A DNA stretch of 15,997 nucleotides from Caldifarciminota bacterium. Lineage in GTDB: Bacteria > Hydrothermota > Hydrothermia > LBFQ01 > DSFT01. The notes below the pieces were generated by a model. It was given only the letters and a program-made list of their open reading frames with translations, searched no databases and was not told the DNA's origin. Location: NCBI GenBank assembly GCA_015494735.1, contig WGAQ01000002.1:1-15997 (forward strand), written 5' to 3'. Of this stretch, positions 1-6,659 are shown in pieces. Numbering within the stretch: the stretch's first letter is position 1; each line of letters starts with the position of its first letter. A program made the translations under genes and the position numbers.

Positions 1-688
1 TGTAATACACCGTCATGGAGCCCGCGGGAAATCTCTCCAGCAATTCCTCCCTCTCGTATCCATAGTCCACGATGATGATGTATCCCCTTCTCAGGATTTC
101 CACCTGTCTCCTCAGAAATTCCAGAGCCTGGATGGAAACATCGTAAATCACTCCATCGGGGGCATCTTCAGGCAGGATATCCAGGTCCACTTCGGGACCC
201 TCTACGAAATGACTCCTGTCCTTCACATACAACTCCACCCACCTGTTCCCCTTCCTTTTGAATCGGCGAAAGGGAATGGCATCCAGAAGTTCGTTGTGGA
301 AGATAATCCCCTCGAAGGGATTCACCTCCTGCAGGTTATCTATCCACAGGGCCGAAGAGCCAAGGAGCTCCCTCTGCCTCCTGCGCATGGCGGGACTCTT
401 TTCCAGTATGAAGTACCTGAAATCCACCTTCTTCCTCCGCATACAGGAAATCACATCCAGTGCAAAGTGCCCTTCCCCCGCCCCTATCTCCAGAATATCG
501 ATGGGGGGATTCCATATACGCATGAAGTACCGGGCAAAGGTATATCCAAAGAGGACCCCGGTGGTGGAGGCAGTATAGTAATCCCCCTCCTTTCCAATCA
601 CCCGGCGCGTGGCATAGTATCCCTTCTGCGGGTTGTAGAGCAAATCTTCCACGAAATGGTCGAATCTCTCTAAACTCTCTTTACCCAT
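1..688 (-). CDS. MidA-family SAM-dependent methyltransferase (3' part off window)
   Basis: The frame starts at ATG 688 and is still open at base 1, giving 229 visible residues of a family usually 350-400 long. Visible family features are the N-terminal FDHFVEDLLYNPQKGYYA stretch (residues 9-26), a GDYYTA segment (35-40), the SAM-binding loop EIGAGEG (67-73), EKSPAMRRRQ (96-105) and HNELLDAIPFRRF (131-143). These match the MidA/NDUFAF7 (COG1565) pattern. NDUFAF7 methylates an arginine of a complex I subunit in mitochondria; the bacterial substrate is generally unknown, so I do not assign one. The start overlaps the end of coaX by 19 bases and follows a purine-rich GAGGGGG about 8 bases upstream, so translation is probably coupled. 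It is the last visible gene of the lgt-GT-queD-coaX run. Family confidence is high, substrate unknown. Confidence 0.85.
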   Translation of the reverse strand, partial: MGKESLERFDHFVEDLLYNPQKGYYATRRVIGKEGDYYTASTTGVLFGYTFARYFMRIWNPPIDILEIGAGEGHFALDVISCMRRKKVDFRYFILEKSPAMRRRQRELLGSSALWIDNLQEVNPFEGIIFHNELLDAIPFRRFKRKGNRWVELYVKDRSHFVEGPEVDLDILPEDAPDGVIYDVSIQALEFLRRQVEILRRGYIIIVDYGYEREELLERFPAGSMTVYY

Positions 689-1341
689 TCGTAAAGCCCC
701 CTCAGGACTGCATATGGCTCGTGTTGAAAATCGTGAAGGTAGTGCCTGTAATACCGATAGAAGCCTCCGGTGGCAAATCGTTTCCTGTGGGGATATATCC
801 TGCGAAAGTGCTCGATGATGGCCTTTATACTCTCGAATAATCCGGACAGGATTGCCTCACCGGTGTCGTTTCCTATGTTCCTCCTGACTTCCTTCAGAGA
901 AACATCGGGAAGTAAGTCCGCACCGCTCTTCAGGGACGAGAGCCACATCCCCGCTCCGGGCAGGATAACTCCTCCATAAAATTCCTCCCCCACGAGGTCT
1001 ATGACGGTGGCAGTCCCGAAATCCACCATTAAACTCAATTCCCCCACTGCAAAGCGGACGAAATGAGCCTTTGCAATCCTGTCGCTCCCCAGGGTTTTGG
1101 AATAGTTGAGAGGAACGAGGGAATTATCGTAGGTGATAACCTTCACATTCCCGGCAAGAGAATGCGGCTCCAGCCCGGATTTTACAGACGAGACCGCCAC
1201 GACATCGGCCCCCTTCAGAAAGTCCACCAGTTCCGCAATATGGGAGTAGTCGAAGACCGCAACCCTGTCAAAACGCCCGCTCCTGTCGGTTATGGCGGCT
1301 TTTATGCGGCTGTTTCCGGCATCCACGAGCCCGAATTTCAT
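670..1341 (-). CDS. coaX: type III pantothenate kinase (CoaX)
   Basis: Phosphorylates pantothenate with ATP, the first committed step of coenzyme A synthesis, in the cytoplasm. This is an ASKHA-fold kinase. The phosphate-1 loop is DAGNS (residues 7-11). LGSDR (84-88) contains the expected catalytic Asp87, DFGTAT (107-112) is the phosphate-2 region, YGGVILPG (122-129) and IGNDTGEAILSG (156-167) follow, and TGG (191-193) is the adenosine motif. At 223 residues it is somewhat shorter than the usual 240-260, with all core motifs kept, so it looks compact rather than broken. Its ATG overlaps the queD stop as ATGA, and a GGAG lies about 11 bases upstream, so coupling to queD is likely. Type III PanK is a bacterial family, one of the arguments for a bacterial origin. 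Confidence 0.92.
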   Translation of the reverse strand: MKFGLVDAGNSRIKAAITDRSGRFDRVAVFDYSHIAELVDFLKGADVVAVSSVKSGLEPHSLAGNVKVITYDNSLVPLNYSKTLGSDRIAKAHFVRFAVGELSLMVDFGTATVIDLVGEEFYGGVILPGAGMWLSSLKSGADLLPDVSLKEVRRNIGNDTGEAILSGLFESIKAIIEHFRRIYPHRKRFATGGFYRYYRHYLHDFQHEPYAVLRGLYEWVKRV

Positions 1342-1733
1342 GGATACGTGTACTCCACGCTTCCCCTTCTATTCTCCCATACGACCACCCTCAAAGACCT
1401 TATGCGATTGCCGAGGCGCTCTTTCAGTCTCTCTCCCACCCAGATGGCTATATTCTCTGCAGAAGGGTTTCCATCCATGCGAACCACTGGCTGACCATTG
1501 GCCTCCAGTAAGTCGGCGAGGGGGTCATCCCTCCGGAGGAGGGTCCTGTGATCCAGTTCCAGAAGGATGGACTTCACTTCGTTGAAGTCTATGACGAAAC
1601 CCACCTCATCCAGCTCCTCCGTTTCGATTTCCACGACGAAGAAGTAATTGTGCCCATGCAGGAATCGGCATTTTCCCGAGTAATCGAGGATGCGATGCCC
1701 CGCAGCGATTTCGTACTCGTACCGAAGTTTCAT
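1338..1733 (-). CDS. queD: 6-carboxytetrahydropterin synthase / 6-pyruvoyltetrahydropterin synthase-like protein (QueD)
   Basis: A 131-residue T-fold enzyme. QueD converts 7,8-dihydroneopterin triphosphate to 6-carboxy-tetrahydropterin in queuosine synthesis; other family members make pyruvoyl-tetrahydropterin. Zinc ligands are His13 (AAGH), His26 and His28 (HGHNY). The catalytic Cys22 sits in GKCRFLHGH, the spacing typical of QueD. LDH (60-62), PSAEN (90-94) and Glu120 (VWEN) complete the active site. I place the start at ATG 1733 rather than the in-frame TTG at 1739, because a TATAAA -10-like box at 1743-1748 leaves only nine bases before this ATG and there is no Shine-Dalgarno site. The stop overlaps the coaX start. 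No queC, queE or queF is in view, so the pathway assignment rests on the protein alone. Confidence 0.9.
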   Translation of the reverse strand: MKLRYEYEIAAGHRILDYSGKCRFLHGHNYFFVVEIETEELDEVGFVIDFNEVKSILLELDHRTLLRRDDPLADLLEANGQPVVRMDGNPSAENIAIWVGERLKERLGNRIRSLRVVVWENRRGSVEYTYP

Positions 1734-1742
1734 CCCCAAAAG

Positions 1743-1748
1743 TTTATA
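1743..1748 (-). promoter_or_regulatory. -10-like box of queD
   Basis: TATAAA on the minus strand, nine bases before ATG 1733, just downstream of the stop codon of the glycosyltransferase gene. A start site at the usual distance would leave a 5' UTR of only a few bases. No -35 hexamer of the TTGACA type is evident. It suggests queD-coaX-methyltransferase can be transcribed separately from lgt-GT. Confidence 0.45.
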
Positions 1749-1754
1749 GATGAA

Positions 1755-2918
1755 TCAACGGGAAACACTCGCTCCCAGAACTTCCGGAGCGAACTGCTCA
1801 TACAACTCGTTGTAATAATCCTCCACCTGCCCGGAAACCACCTCCCATCTGTACTTCCTCATCACATCCCTGTACCCCTCTTCCGCGAGCCTCCGGGCCA
1901 GGGGGCGGTTGCTCAGGACCCTCACCACCTTATCTGCCAGGTCCAGATGGTTCTCCTTTTCGAAGAGGAGGCCATTCCTGCCATCCTCCACCACCTGCCT
2001 GTATCCATCTATATCGGATGCAACCACGGGCCTTCTGGATGCCATGGCCTCCAGGAGTACTATGCCAAAGCTCTCGTTTCCGGTGGCGGGAGAAACGAAT
2101 ACATCCGTGCTGGTGTAATACCTGGGCAAATCCTCGTAGGGCACCTTTCCGGTGAATATGACCCTGCTCCTGAACTCATCCCGGACGAATTGCTCGTAGT
2201 ATGCCCTGTACGGCCCATCTCCCACGATTACGAATATGGTATCGGGAACGTATTTGAGGATTTCCGGAACGGCCAGCAGAAGGAACTTCAACCCCTTTCG
2301 CGGCTCGAGCCTTCCCACGAATAGCACCTTTCTGGACTCAATCTGCGAAAGCCATTCCAGCGGAGGATTATCCGGATTGAATCTGGACACATCGACCCCG
2401 TTGGGTATTATCCTGTACTCTCCGGGAAAGTACATGGCTATGGAGCGGCGGGCCACTTCCGAAACAGCAATTCTTCCGTGGAGCTTCCTGAAATAGTGCT
2501 CCAGATAATTCTTGAAGAGCATGTAGAGGAGATTCCTGTCGTGGGCTGCATGAAATGTGGCCACGTTTATGCTCCTGCTGTATTTCAGGGCCAGCATCGG
2601 AAGAACCGGAGCGATGGGTCCATGGATATGGATGAAGTCGTAATTGCCCTTCTGCACGATGTCCTTCACCACTTTGTGGATTCTGGGGGACAGGGTGATG
2701 CTTCCGATGGATTTGTTGACGGGAATCTTGAAGGAGCGTCCCACCCTGATTACGTAAGGCGGATCCACGTATTTGACTCCGTCCGTGAAGTTGGCTGTCA
2801 GGATAAAGGTTTCGTGTCCTCTCCTTCTCAGATGGGCGGCAAGGTGGTGTATGTGCTCGCTGATACCACCGGGATGGGGATAGAAGATGTCGGAGACGAA
2901 AAGGATGCGGTACTTCAT
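1755..2918 (-). CDS. GT4-family glycosyltransferase (PimA/PigA-like)
   Basis: A 387-residue GT-B retaining glycosyltransferase that transfers a sugar from a nucleotide-sugar donor. The N-terminal half has FYPHPGGISEHIHHLAAHLRRRGHE (12-36), the acceptor-side glycine loop typical of PimA, PigA and related enzymes. The C-terminal half has PNGVD (172-176), FVGRLEPRKG (200-209) and ESFGIVLLE (282-290), which is the E-x7-E donor-binding signature with Glu282 and Glu290. GNESFGIVLLEAMASRRPVVASD closely resembles phosphatidylinositol mannosyltransferases, but the acceptor cannot be read from sequence. There is no signal peptide, so it is probably cytosolic and membrane-peripheral. The ATG overlaps the lgt stop by four bases (ATGA) and has GGAGG seven bases upstream, as expected for an internal operon gene. 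Next to lgt, a role in envelope lipid or glycan synthesis is a reasonable inference only. Confidence 0.88.
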   Translation of the reverse strand: MKYRILFVSDIFYPHPGGISEHIHHLAAHLRRRGHETFILTANFTDGVKYVDPPYVIRVGRSFKIPVNKSIGSITLSPRIHKVVKDIVQKGNYDFIHIHGPIAPVLPMLALKYSRSINVATFHAAHDRNLLYMLFKNYLEHYFRKLHGRIAVSEVARRSIAMYFPGEYRIIPNGVDVSRFNPDNPPLEWLSQIESRKVLFVGRLEPRKGLKFLLLAVPEILKYVPDTIFVIVGDGPYRAYYEQFVRDEFRSRVIFTGKVPYEDLPRYYTSTDVFVSPATGNESFGIVLLEAMASRRPVVASDIDGYRQVVEDGRNGLLFEKENHLDLADKVVRVLSNRPLARRLAEEGYRDVMRKYRWEVVSGQVEDYYNELYEQFAPEVLGASVSR

Positions 2919-3784
2919 GATTCAGCCTCCCGGCGCAGTATACGAACAAGCCAGACGACACCGAACAGGATGGCAAGTACGGAAACTATGTGGGCCAGTT
3001 TTATTCCCATGACGCTGTCGGAATCCGGGCGGAAGAATTCGATAAAAAAGCGGATAATTCCATAGTTTATCAGATAGACAGCCACGAGGGCTCCCCTCTT
3101 CCTGAACCACCCCGCCTCCTTGAGGTAATAGAGGATGAAGAAGTTGGCCAGGTCCAGTAATCCCTCGTAGAGGAAGGTGGGATGAAATGTTTCGTAATCC
3201 CGATATCCGGGGAGCCTGCTGGACGGAGGGATGTATATGGCCCACGGCAGGTCCGATGGGGGACCATAGAGTTCCTTATTGAAGAAGTTTCCCCACCTCC
3301 CTATGGCCTGCCCCAGAGCCAGATAGGGCATAACCAGATTGGCCAGGAGCCAGAAATCCCATCCCTTGATGCGGGCGATTATGTATCCCGCGAGCAATCC
3401 CCCTATCACACCTCCGTATATTCCAAGTCCCCCATGCCAGACTGCCAGTATCTCGGAGGGATGCTTTCCGTAGTAGTCCCAGTTGGGAATGACGTGGTAA
3501 AGGCGGGCACCGAGCAGGGCGAATATGATTACCCAGAAGGCGGCATTCTCGAACTGATTCCAGTCCACATCGATTTTGAACTTCCTGAAGTCCCGGTTGA
3601 GGAAATACAGTCCCAGGAAGATGGCTATAACGTACATCAGGCCGTACCACCTGACCTGAAGGGGACCGATATGGAGGATGACGGGGCTTATATCCATGTC
3701 CTTGAGAATCAGATAAAGGAGAATGTACAGGGCAGTTGTAATAAGCCAGAGGATGAAGTATTTTCCGGCAGCGGGTTTGCTCAT
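2915..3784 (-). CDS. lgt: prolipoprotein diacylglyceryl transferase (Lgt)
   Basis: Transfers diacylglycerol from phosphatidylglycerol to the lipobox cysteine of prolipoproteins, the first step of lipoprotein maturation, in the cytoplasmic membrane. The 289-residue protein has about seven hydrophobic segments. Signatures in order: QVRWYGLMY (43-51), HGGLGIYGG (117-125), GQAIGRWGNFFNKELYG (158-174, with the essential Arg at 163 and Asn at 166), HPTFLYE (201-207) and the C-terminal RFFIEFFRPD (245-254). The N-terminus is longer than in many Lgt proteins, with an extra hydrophobic segment at about 9-26. The start ATG lies 11 bases after a TATAAT box. The 3' end overlaps the glycosyltransferase start, so lgt leads this operon. 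It is one of the strongest indicators that the host is a bacterium. Confidence 0.97.
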   Translation of the reverse strand: MSKPAAGKYFILWLITTALYILLYLILKDMDISPVILHIGPLQVRWYGLMYVIAIFLGLYFLNRDFRKFKIDVDWNQFENAAFWVIIFALLGARLYHVIPNWDYYGKHPSEILAVWHGGLGIYGGVIGGLLAGYIIARIKGWDFWLLANLVMPYLALGQAIGRWGNFFNKELYGPPSDLPWAIYIPPSSRLPGYRDYETFHPTFLYEGLLDLANFFILYYLKEAGWFRKRGALVAVYLINYGIIRFFIEFFRPDSDSVMGIKLAHIVSVLAILFGVVWLVRILRREAES

Positions 3785-3792
3785 CGACGGCG

Positions 3793-3829
3793 AAAATTAT
3801 AAACTTCATGCGCACATCCTTATAATTTT
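3793..3829. promoter_or_regulatory. symmetric divergent promoter for lgt and the M48 peptidase
   Basis: AAAATTATAA (3793-3802) and TTATAATTTT (3820-3829) form a perfect 10-bp inverted repeat with a 17-bp spacer. Each arm contains an outward-facing consensus -10 box: TATAAT at 3821-3826 (plus), six bases before ATG 3833, and TATAAT at 3801-3796 (minus), 11 bases before ATG 3784. With normal 17-bp spacing, the -35 position of each promoter falls inside the other's -10 box, so the two may compete or share polymerase contacts. Confidence 0.6.
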
Positions 3830-3832
3830 GCC

Positions 3833-4759
3833 ATGATACTGCACGATTTTTCCGCTCAAACCATCCTGACAATCCTGGTATATATCGGCTTTGTATGGGT
3901 CTTCATAGAATCAATTATGGATGCCCTGGATTTCGGTGGATACAGCCCCCTGCTGGTGATGGCATCCTTCGCCCTGTGGCAGTTTCTCCTGATAAAGGCA
4001 GGGATACCCGGAATAATCCTCACCTTTCTCCTCATCACAGTCAATCACTTTATAAGCACGAGCCAGAAGAGACACTGGCAGAAGCTGAACGAGAAGGCCC
4101 TGAGAATTTCATGGCAGTTGTCCATCCCCATGTCGGGCCACTTTCCCCCCGTAAGGGTTCTGAAGCCATCGGAAATCAAGGAGGGATTCGGTATTTCCAG
4201 GGGAGAGGCGAAGAAAATCATCAATGCTTTCGCCATCAATCCCATGAACCCCCGGATTTTCCTCTTCCCGGCGCTGGTCGAATATTTCTCCGACGATGCG
4301 ATTGCCTTCGTCATATCCCATGAACTGGGCCATATACTCCTGGGACATCTGCACGAGCAATGGAAGAAGAATGAGCAGAAAGACCTTTGGAGGATACTTG
4401 GAATGACAGCAGGTGCCATCCTCGGAGGTCTCCTGAGTGGATGGAAAGGAGTCATAATCGGTGGGGGAATCGGTGCCTTAGGGGGTTCAGAGGTGGGAGG
4501 TCTGTTCGTCGCCAGGTACTCCCGCAAACAGGAGAGGGAAGCAGATGCCTTTGGAGTCCTGTATATGGAGCAGGCCGGATTCAACCCGTCGGGGGCATTC
4601 GAAACCATGGAGGTATTCGAAAGGATAGAGGGGCCCACCTCGTGGATAGACAGACTCTGGAGCGACCATCCCCCCGCTGCCGAAAGGTCCACCTTCATCC
4701 AGGAGGTATTGCAGAACAGGGAGCATTACTGGAACAAACTCATTTCCCGGATAAATTGA
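3833..4759 (+). CDS. M48-family membrane zinc metallopeptidase
   Basis: A 308-residue gluzincin of the M48 family (Ste24/HtpX/BepA relatives). Hydrophobic segments lie near residues 8-30, 38-56 and 58-74, suggesting an N-terminal membrane anchor. The catalytic motif is HELGH (His163, Glu164, His167), with the third zinc ligand Glu236 in EREAD and a following GF-P motif typical of M48. A glycine-rich hydrophobic stretch (about 192-222) lies between the two, as in membrane M48 enzymes, and SDHPPAAER occurs near the C-terminus, as in many M48 proteins. The layout does not exactly match classical HtpX, so I call only the family. Start: TATAAT ends six bases before the ATG and no Shine-Dalgarno site is present. 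The stop lies within folC, with 20 bases of tail-to-tail overlap. Probable role: turnover of misfolded membrane or envelope proteins. Confidence 0.88.
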   Translation: MILHDFSAQTILTILVYIGFVWVFIESIMDALDFGGYSPLLVMASFALWQFLLIKAGIPGIILTFLLITVNHFISTSQKRHWQKLNEKALRISWQLSIPMSGHFPPVRVLKPSEIKEGFGISRGEAKKIINAFAINPMNPRIFLFPALVEYFSDDAIAFVISHELGHILLGHLHEQWKKNEQKDLWRILGMTAGAILGGLLSGWKGVIIGGGIGALGGSEVGGLFVARYSRKQEREADAFGVLYMEQAGFNPSGAFETMEVFERIEGPTSWIDRLWSDHPPAAERSTFIQEVLQNREHYWNKLISRIN

Positions 4760-5999
4760 GGGCGGACAGTATATCCCCCACCAGATATGTGGAGCCGGTA
4801 ATAAGAATCACCTCCGATTCGTCTTCGAGGGCCATATCCATAGCATCCATCGGCTCGTCCACCGGTGTGCAACCGGAAAAGTGTCCACACAGCTCCTCCG
4901 GAGACAGGGAGCGGGGAGAGGAACTGCGGGTCGCGATAATCCTCCATCCGGAAAATATGCGGGGGATTTCCTCGATGGATTTATCCCGGACCATGGAAAT
5001 GACGACCGTGTACCGCCTGCCCGGAAACACCTTCTTCACAGTCTCCACCACGCCCCCAAGGGAAATCCCGTTGTGGGCCACATCCAGCACGATGAATTTT
5101 CCACCCCTGCGAATTACCTGAAACCGTCCGGGAATCGTCAGGCCATCGAATATACTCGGTCCCCATTCGATACCATAAGTCTCGAGAGCAGAGAGGGAAA
5201 GGGTTGCATTGTATGCCTGAAAACGGCCCACGGCGGGTGTTCTCAAATCCACACCCCTATAAACAAAATGCGTCCCCATCAGAGAAATTTCCTCCACTCT
5301 GTCGGGGGCCACGACTTTCATACGAGCATTTCTCCTCCGAACCATTTCCTCTATCGTATTCATGGCCTCATCCACCTGGGGCATGGACAGGACGAAAGAG
5401 TTCTTCCTTATCACAGAAGCCTTTTCGAAGGCGATTTCCCGCAGAGTATTGCCCAGAATATGGGTGTGGTCGTAATCGATTCTGGTTATGAGGACCGTGG
5501 TTTCGGGGAAAACGTTGGTGGCATCCAGTCTCCCCCCCAGACCCGCCTCGAACACAGCAAAATCCACATTCGATTCGTAAAAGTACAGGATGGCCATCGC
5601 TGTCAGGGTCTCGAAATACGTGCGATACGATTTGCGGGGATTTCTCATATTCTCATATACCCGGAAGAAGTACCTCTCGAAATCCTCCTCGCCTATGGGC
5701 TTCATGTCCAGCATAATCCTCTCCCTCACATCCACGAGATGGGGGGAGGTGAACGTACCCACCCGAAAACCCGAATTGCGAAGAGCATGGGAAAGGTGGT
5801 ACGCGGTGGAACCCTTCCCTTTCGTCCCCACGATGTGAATCACCCTTTTCAATTTCCTATGGGGTCCCCCGAGGGACTCGAGGAATTCCACGAACCTGTC
5901 CAGGTCCCTCGGAACGGTCCCGATTCGCTCATAGTTGATAAAAGAGTTGAGAATTTCGAGAGCCCTCCGCACGGCGAAAAGGTTAAGGGAAACAGGCAA
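4740..5999 (-). CDS. folC: folylpolyglutamate synthase / dihydrofolate synthase (FolC)
   Basis: An ATP-dependent Mur-ligase-family enzyme that adds glutamate to dihydropteroate and/or tetrahydrofolate. The P-loop is GTKGKGST (58-65), followed by TSPHL (84-88), EAGLGGRLDATN (151-162), DHTHILGNT with the conserved metal/ATP His (177-185), EKASVI (192-197), PGR (290-292) and the C-terminal domain motif DVAHN (306-310), where most homologues have DGAHNP. Its 419 residues are typical. The open frame begins at TTG 5999; a GATAAT box ends ten bases upstream and an AGG lies about 3 bases upstream. A GTG at codon 10 (5972) is a possible alternative start, so the N-terminus is uncertain by nine residues. 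It converges on the M48 gene and diverges from tRNA-Pro. No folP or other folate genes are in view. Confidence 0.93.
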   Translation of the reverse strand: MPVSLNLFAVRRALEILNSFINYERIGTVPRDLDRFVEFLESLGGPHRKLKRVIHIVGTKGKGSTAYHLSHALRNSGFRVGTFTSPHLVDVRERIMLDMKPIGEEDFERYFFRVYENMRNPRKSYRTYFETLTAMAILYFYESNVDFAVFEAGLGGRLDATNVFPETTVLITRIDYDHTHILGNTLREIAFEKASVIRKNSFVLSMPQVDEAMNTIEEMVRRRNARMKVVAPDRVEEISLMGTHFVYRGVDLRTPAVGRFQAYNATLSLSALETYGIEWGPSIFDGLTIPGRFQVIRRGGKFIVLDVAHNGISLGGVVETVKKVFPGRRYTVVISMVRDKSIEEIPRIFSGWRIIATRSSSPRSLSPEELCGHFSGCTPVDEPMDAMDMALEDESEVILITGSTYLVGDILSALNLSGK

Positions 6000-6009
6000 T
6001 ACCTGTAAA

Positions 6010-6015
6010 ATTATC
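6010..6015 (-). promoter_or_regulatory. -10-like box of folC
   Basis: GATAAT on the minus strand, ten bases before the TTG at 5999, in the 48-bp gap between folC and tRNA-Pro. The spacing is that of the other lead genes here, so a very short 5' UTR is implied. Confidence 0.35.
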
Positions 6016-6047
6016 GGGCCGGCGGGTATGGATTCTGGAGCGAAATT

Positions 6048-6120
6048 CGGGGTGTAGCGCAGTTGGGAGCGCGCCGCGTTCGGGACGCGGAGGTCCGGGG
6101 TTCAAGTCCCCGCACCCCGA
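6048..6120 (+). tRNA. tRNA-Pro (anticodon CGG)
   Basis: A full cloverleaf of 73 bases: acceptor CGGGGTG/CACCCCG, D stem GCGC/GCGC, anticodon stem CCGCG/CGCGG with loop TTCGGGA (anticodon CGG at loop positions 3-5, decoding CCG), variable loop AGGTC, T arm CGGGG TTCAAGT CCCCG and discriminator A. No CCA is encoded. All stems pair without mismatches. Confidence 0.97.
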
Positions 6121-6134
6121 TGACCATAACCTTT

Positions 6135-6222
6135 GCCCACGGCGGGACACCTGGCCTGGGAATAAACGGGGCGTAGTCCCGCCCGTGGCGGGACGCCTAT
6201 CTTGGGAATAAACGGGGCGTAG
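6135..6222 (+). repeat. imperfect tandem repeat covering the 5' end of tRNA-Pro(TGG)
   Basis: Two 42-base units, 6135-6176 and 6181-6222 (period 46), match at 36 of 42 positions by my alignment. The second unit ends inside the real tRNA-Pro(TGG), so the first carries an exact copy of its first ten bases (6167-6176) followed by unrelated sequence: a 5' tRNA remnant. The last 19 or more bases of both units are identical. Confidence 0.8.
6138..6194 (+). repeat. two mutually exclusive GC-rich hairpins between the tRNA-Pro genes
   Basis: GTCCCGCC (6176-6183) and GGCGGGAC (6187-6194) form a perfect 8-bp stem with a three-base loop. The same left segment can instead pair, with one bulge, to the earlier CACGGCGGGAC (6138-6148). 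No T-run follows, so this is not a standard terminator. A role in separating or processing the two tRNAs is possible but unproven. Confidence 0.55.
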
Positions 6223-6284
6223 CGCAGTGGTAGCGCGCCTGGCTTGGGACCAGGAGGTCCCGGGTTCAAGTCCCGGCGCCCCGA
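6213..6284 (+). tRNA. tRNA-Pro (anticodon TGG)
   Basis: A 72-base cloverleaf: acceptor CGGGGCG/CGCCCCG, D stem GCGC/GCGC with a 7-base loop, anticodon stem CCTGG/CCAGG with loop CTTGGGA (anticodon TGG, decoding CCA and by wobble other CCN), variable AGGTC, T arm CCGGG TTCAAGT CCCGG shared with the discriminator-side stem, discriminator A. No encoded CCA. It is a close paralogue of the preceding tRNA-Pro. Confidence 0.97.
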
Positions 6285-6582
6285 TTCCCCTCCCTCTCAC
6301 GCCCACAACCCAAAATCATAACTCCACAACCCGCAGGTGCGAGCTCATTCCAGGAACACGACCCGAATGGAGTCATGGAATTGCATCGGGAGCGAATGCC
6401 GAGCCCCACATAAGGCATCACCATCTGATTCCCCCGCCGGGATATCCCCGGAAAATTCCTGCGGTATTCTTCCGATGCATCGGGCATGGGAATGCGCAAG
6501 AGGGCTGAAGAGGGTCCAGCATTCCATTACCCGGCCTATGGATTTGCATCCAGTCCGGCATTAAAATTTTGGCAGATACGGA
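6285..6582 (+). other. 298-bp gene-free stretch between tRNA-Pro and tRNA-Arg
   Basis: I find no credible protein gene and no tRNA, SRP RNA, tmRNA or RNase P signature here. It does hold several small self-complementary elements: ATGCC/GGCAT around 6396-6417, CCGGG-ATATC-CCCGG near 6437-6451 enclosed by CCGC/GCGG, and a perfect 12-bp palindrome CCGATGCATCGG (6472-6483). TGCATCGGG occurs twice (about 6382 and 6478). A TAAAAT box at 6562-6567 ends 15 bases before tRNA-Arg and could be its -10. It may be a leader or an unrecognised structured RNA. Confidence 0.35.
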
Positions 6583-6656
6583 GTGCCCGTAGCTCAACAG
6601 GATAGAGCGCCGGTCTCCGGAACCGGAGGTTGGGGGTTCGACTCCCCCCGGGCACG
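6583..6656 (+). tRNA. tRNA-Arg (anticodon CCG)
   Basis: A 74-base cloverleaf: acceptor GTGCCCG/CGGGCAC, D stem GCTC/GAGC, anticodon stem CCGGT/ACCGG with loop CTCCGGA (anticodon CCG, decoding CGG), variable AGGTT, T arm GGGGG TTCGACT CCCCC, discriminator G. No CCA is encoded. It ends three bases before the stop codon of the convergent EnvC-like gene, with no room for a terminator. Confidence 0.97.
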
Positions 6657-6659
6657 CAT

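Noticed and set aside
4881..6008. Long open frame on the plus strand antisense to folC (and similar ones antisense to GT, thiolase and ftsK)
   Set aside because: These frames lack any recognisable domain, lie exactly opposite genes with full catalytic motifs, and have the low-complexity His/Pro/Ser-rich composition expected when codon bias removes stops from the complementary strand.
6048..6656. Integrated element or att site at the tRNA cluster
   Set aside because: No integrase, no duplicated tRNA 3' end and only about 600 bp between housekeeping genes; the duplication involves a 5' end and 46 bp only.
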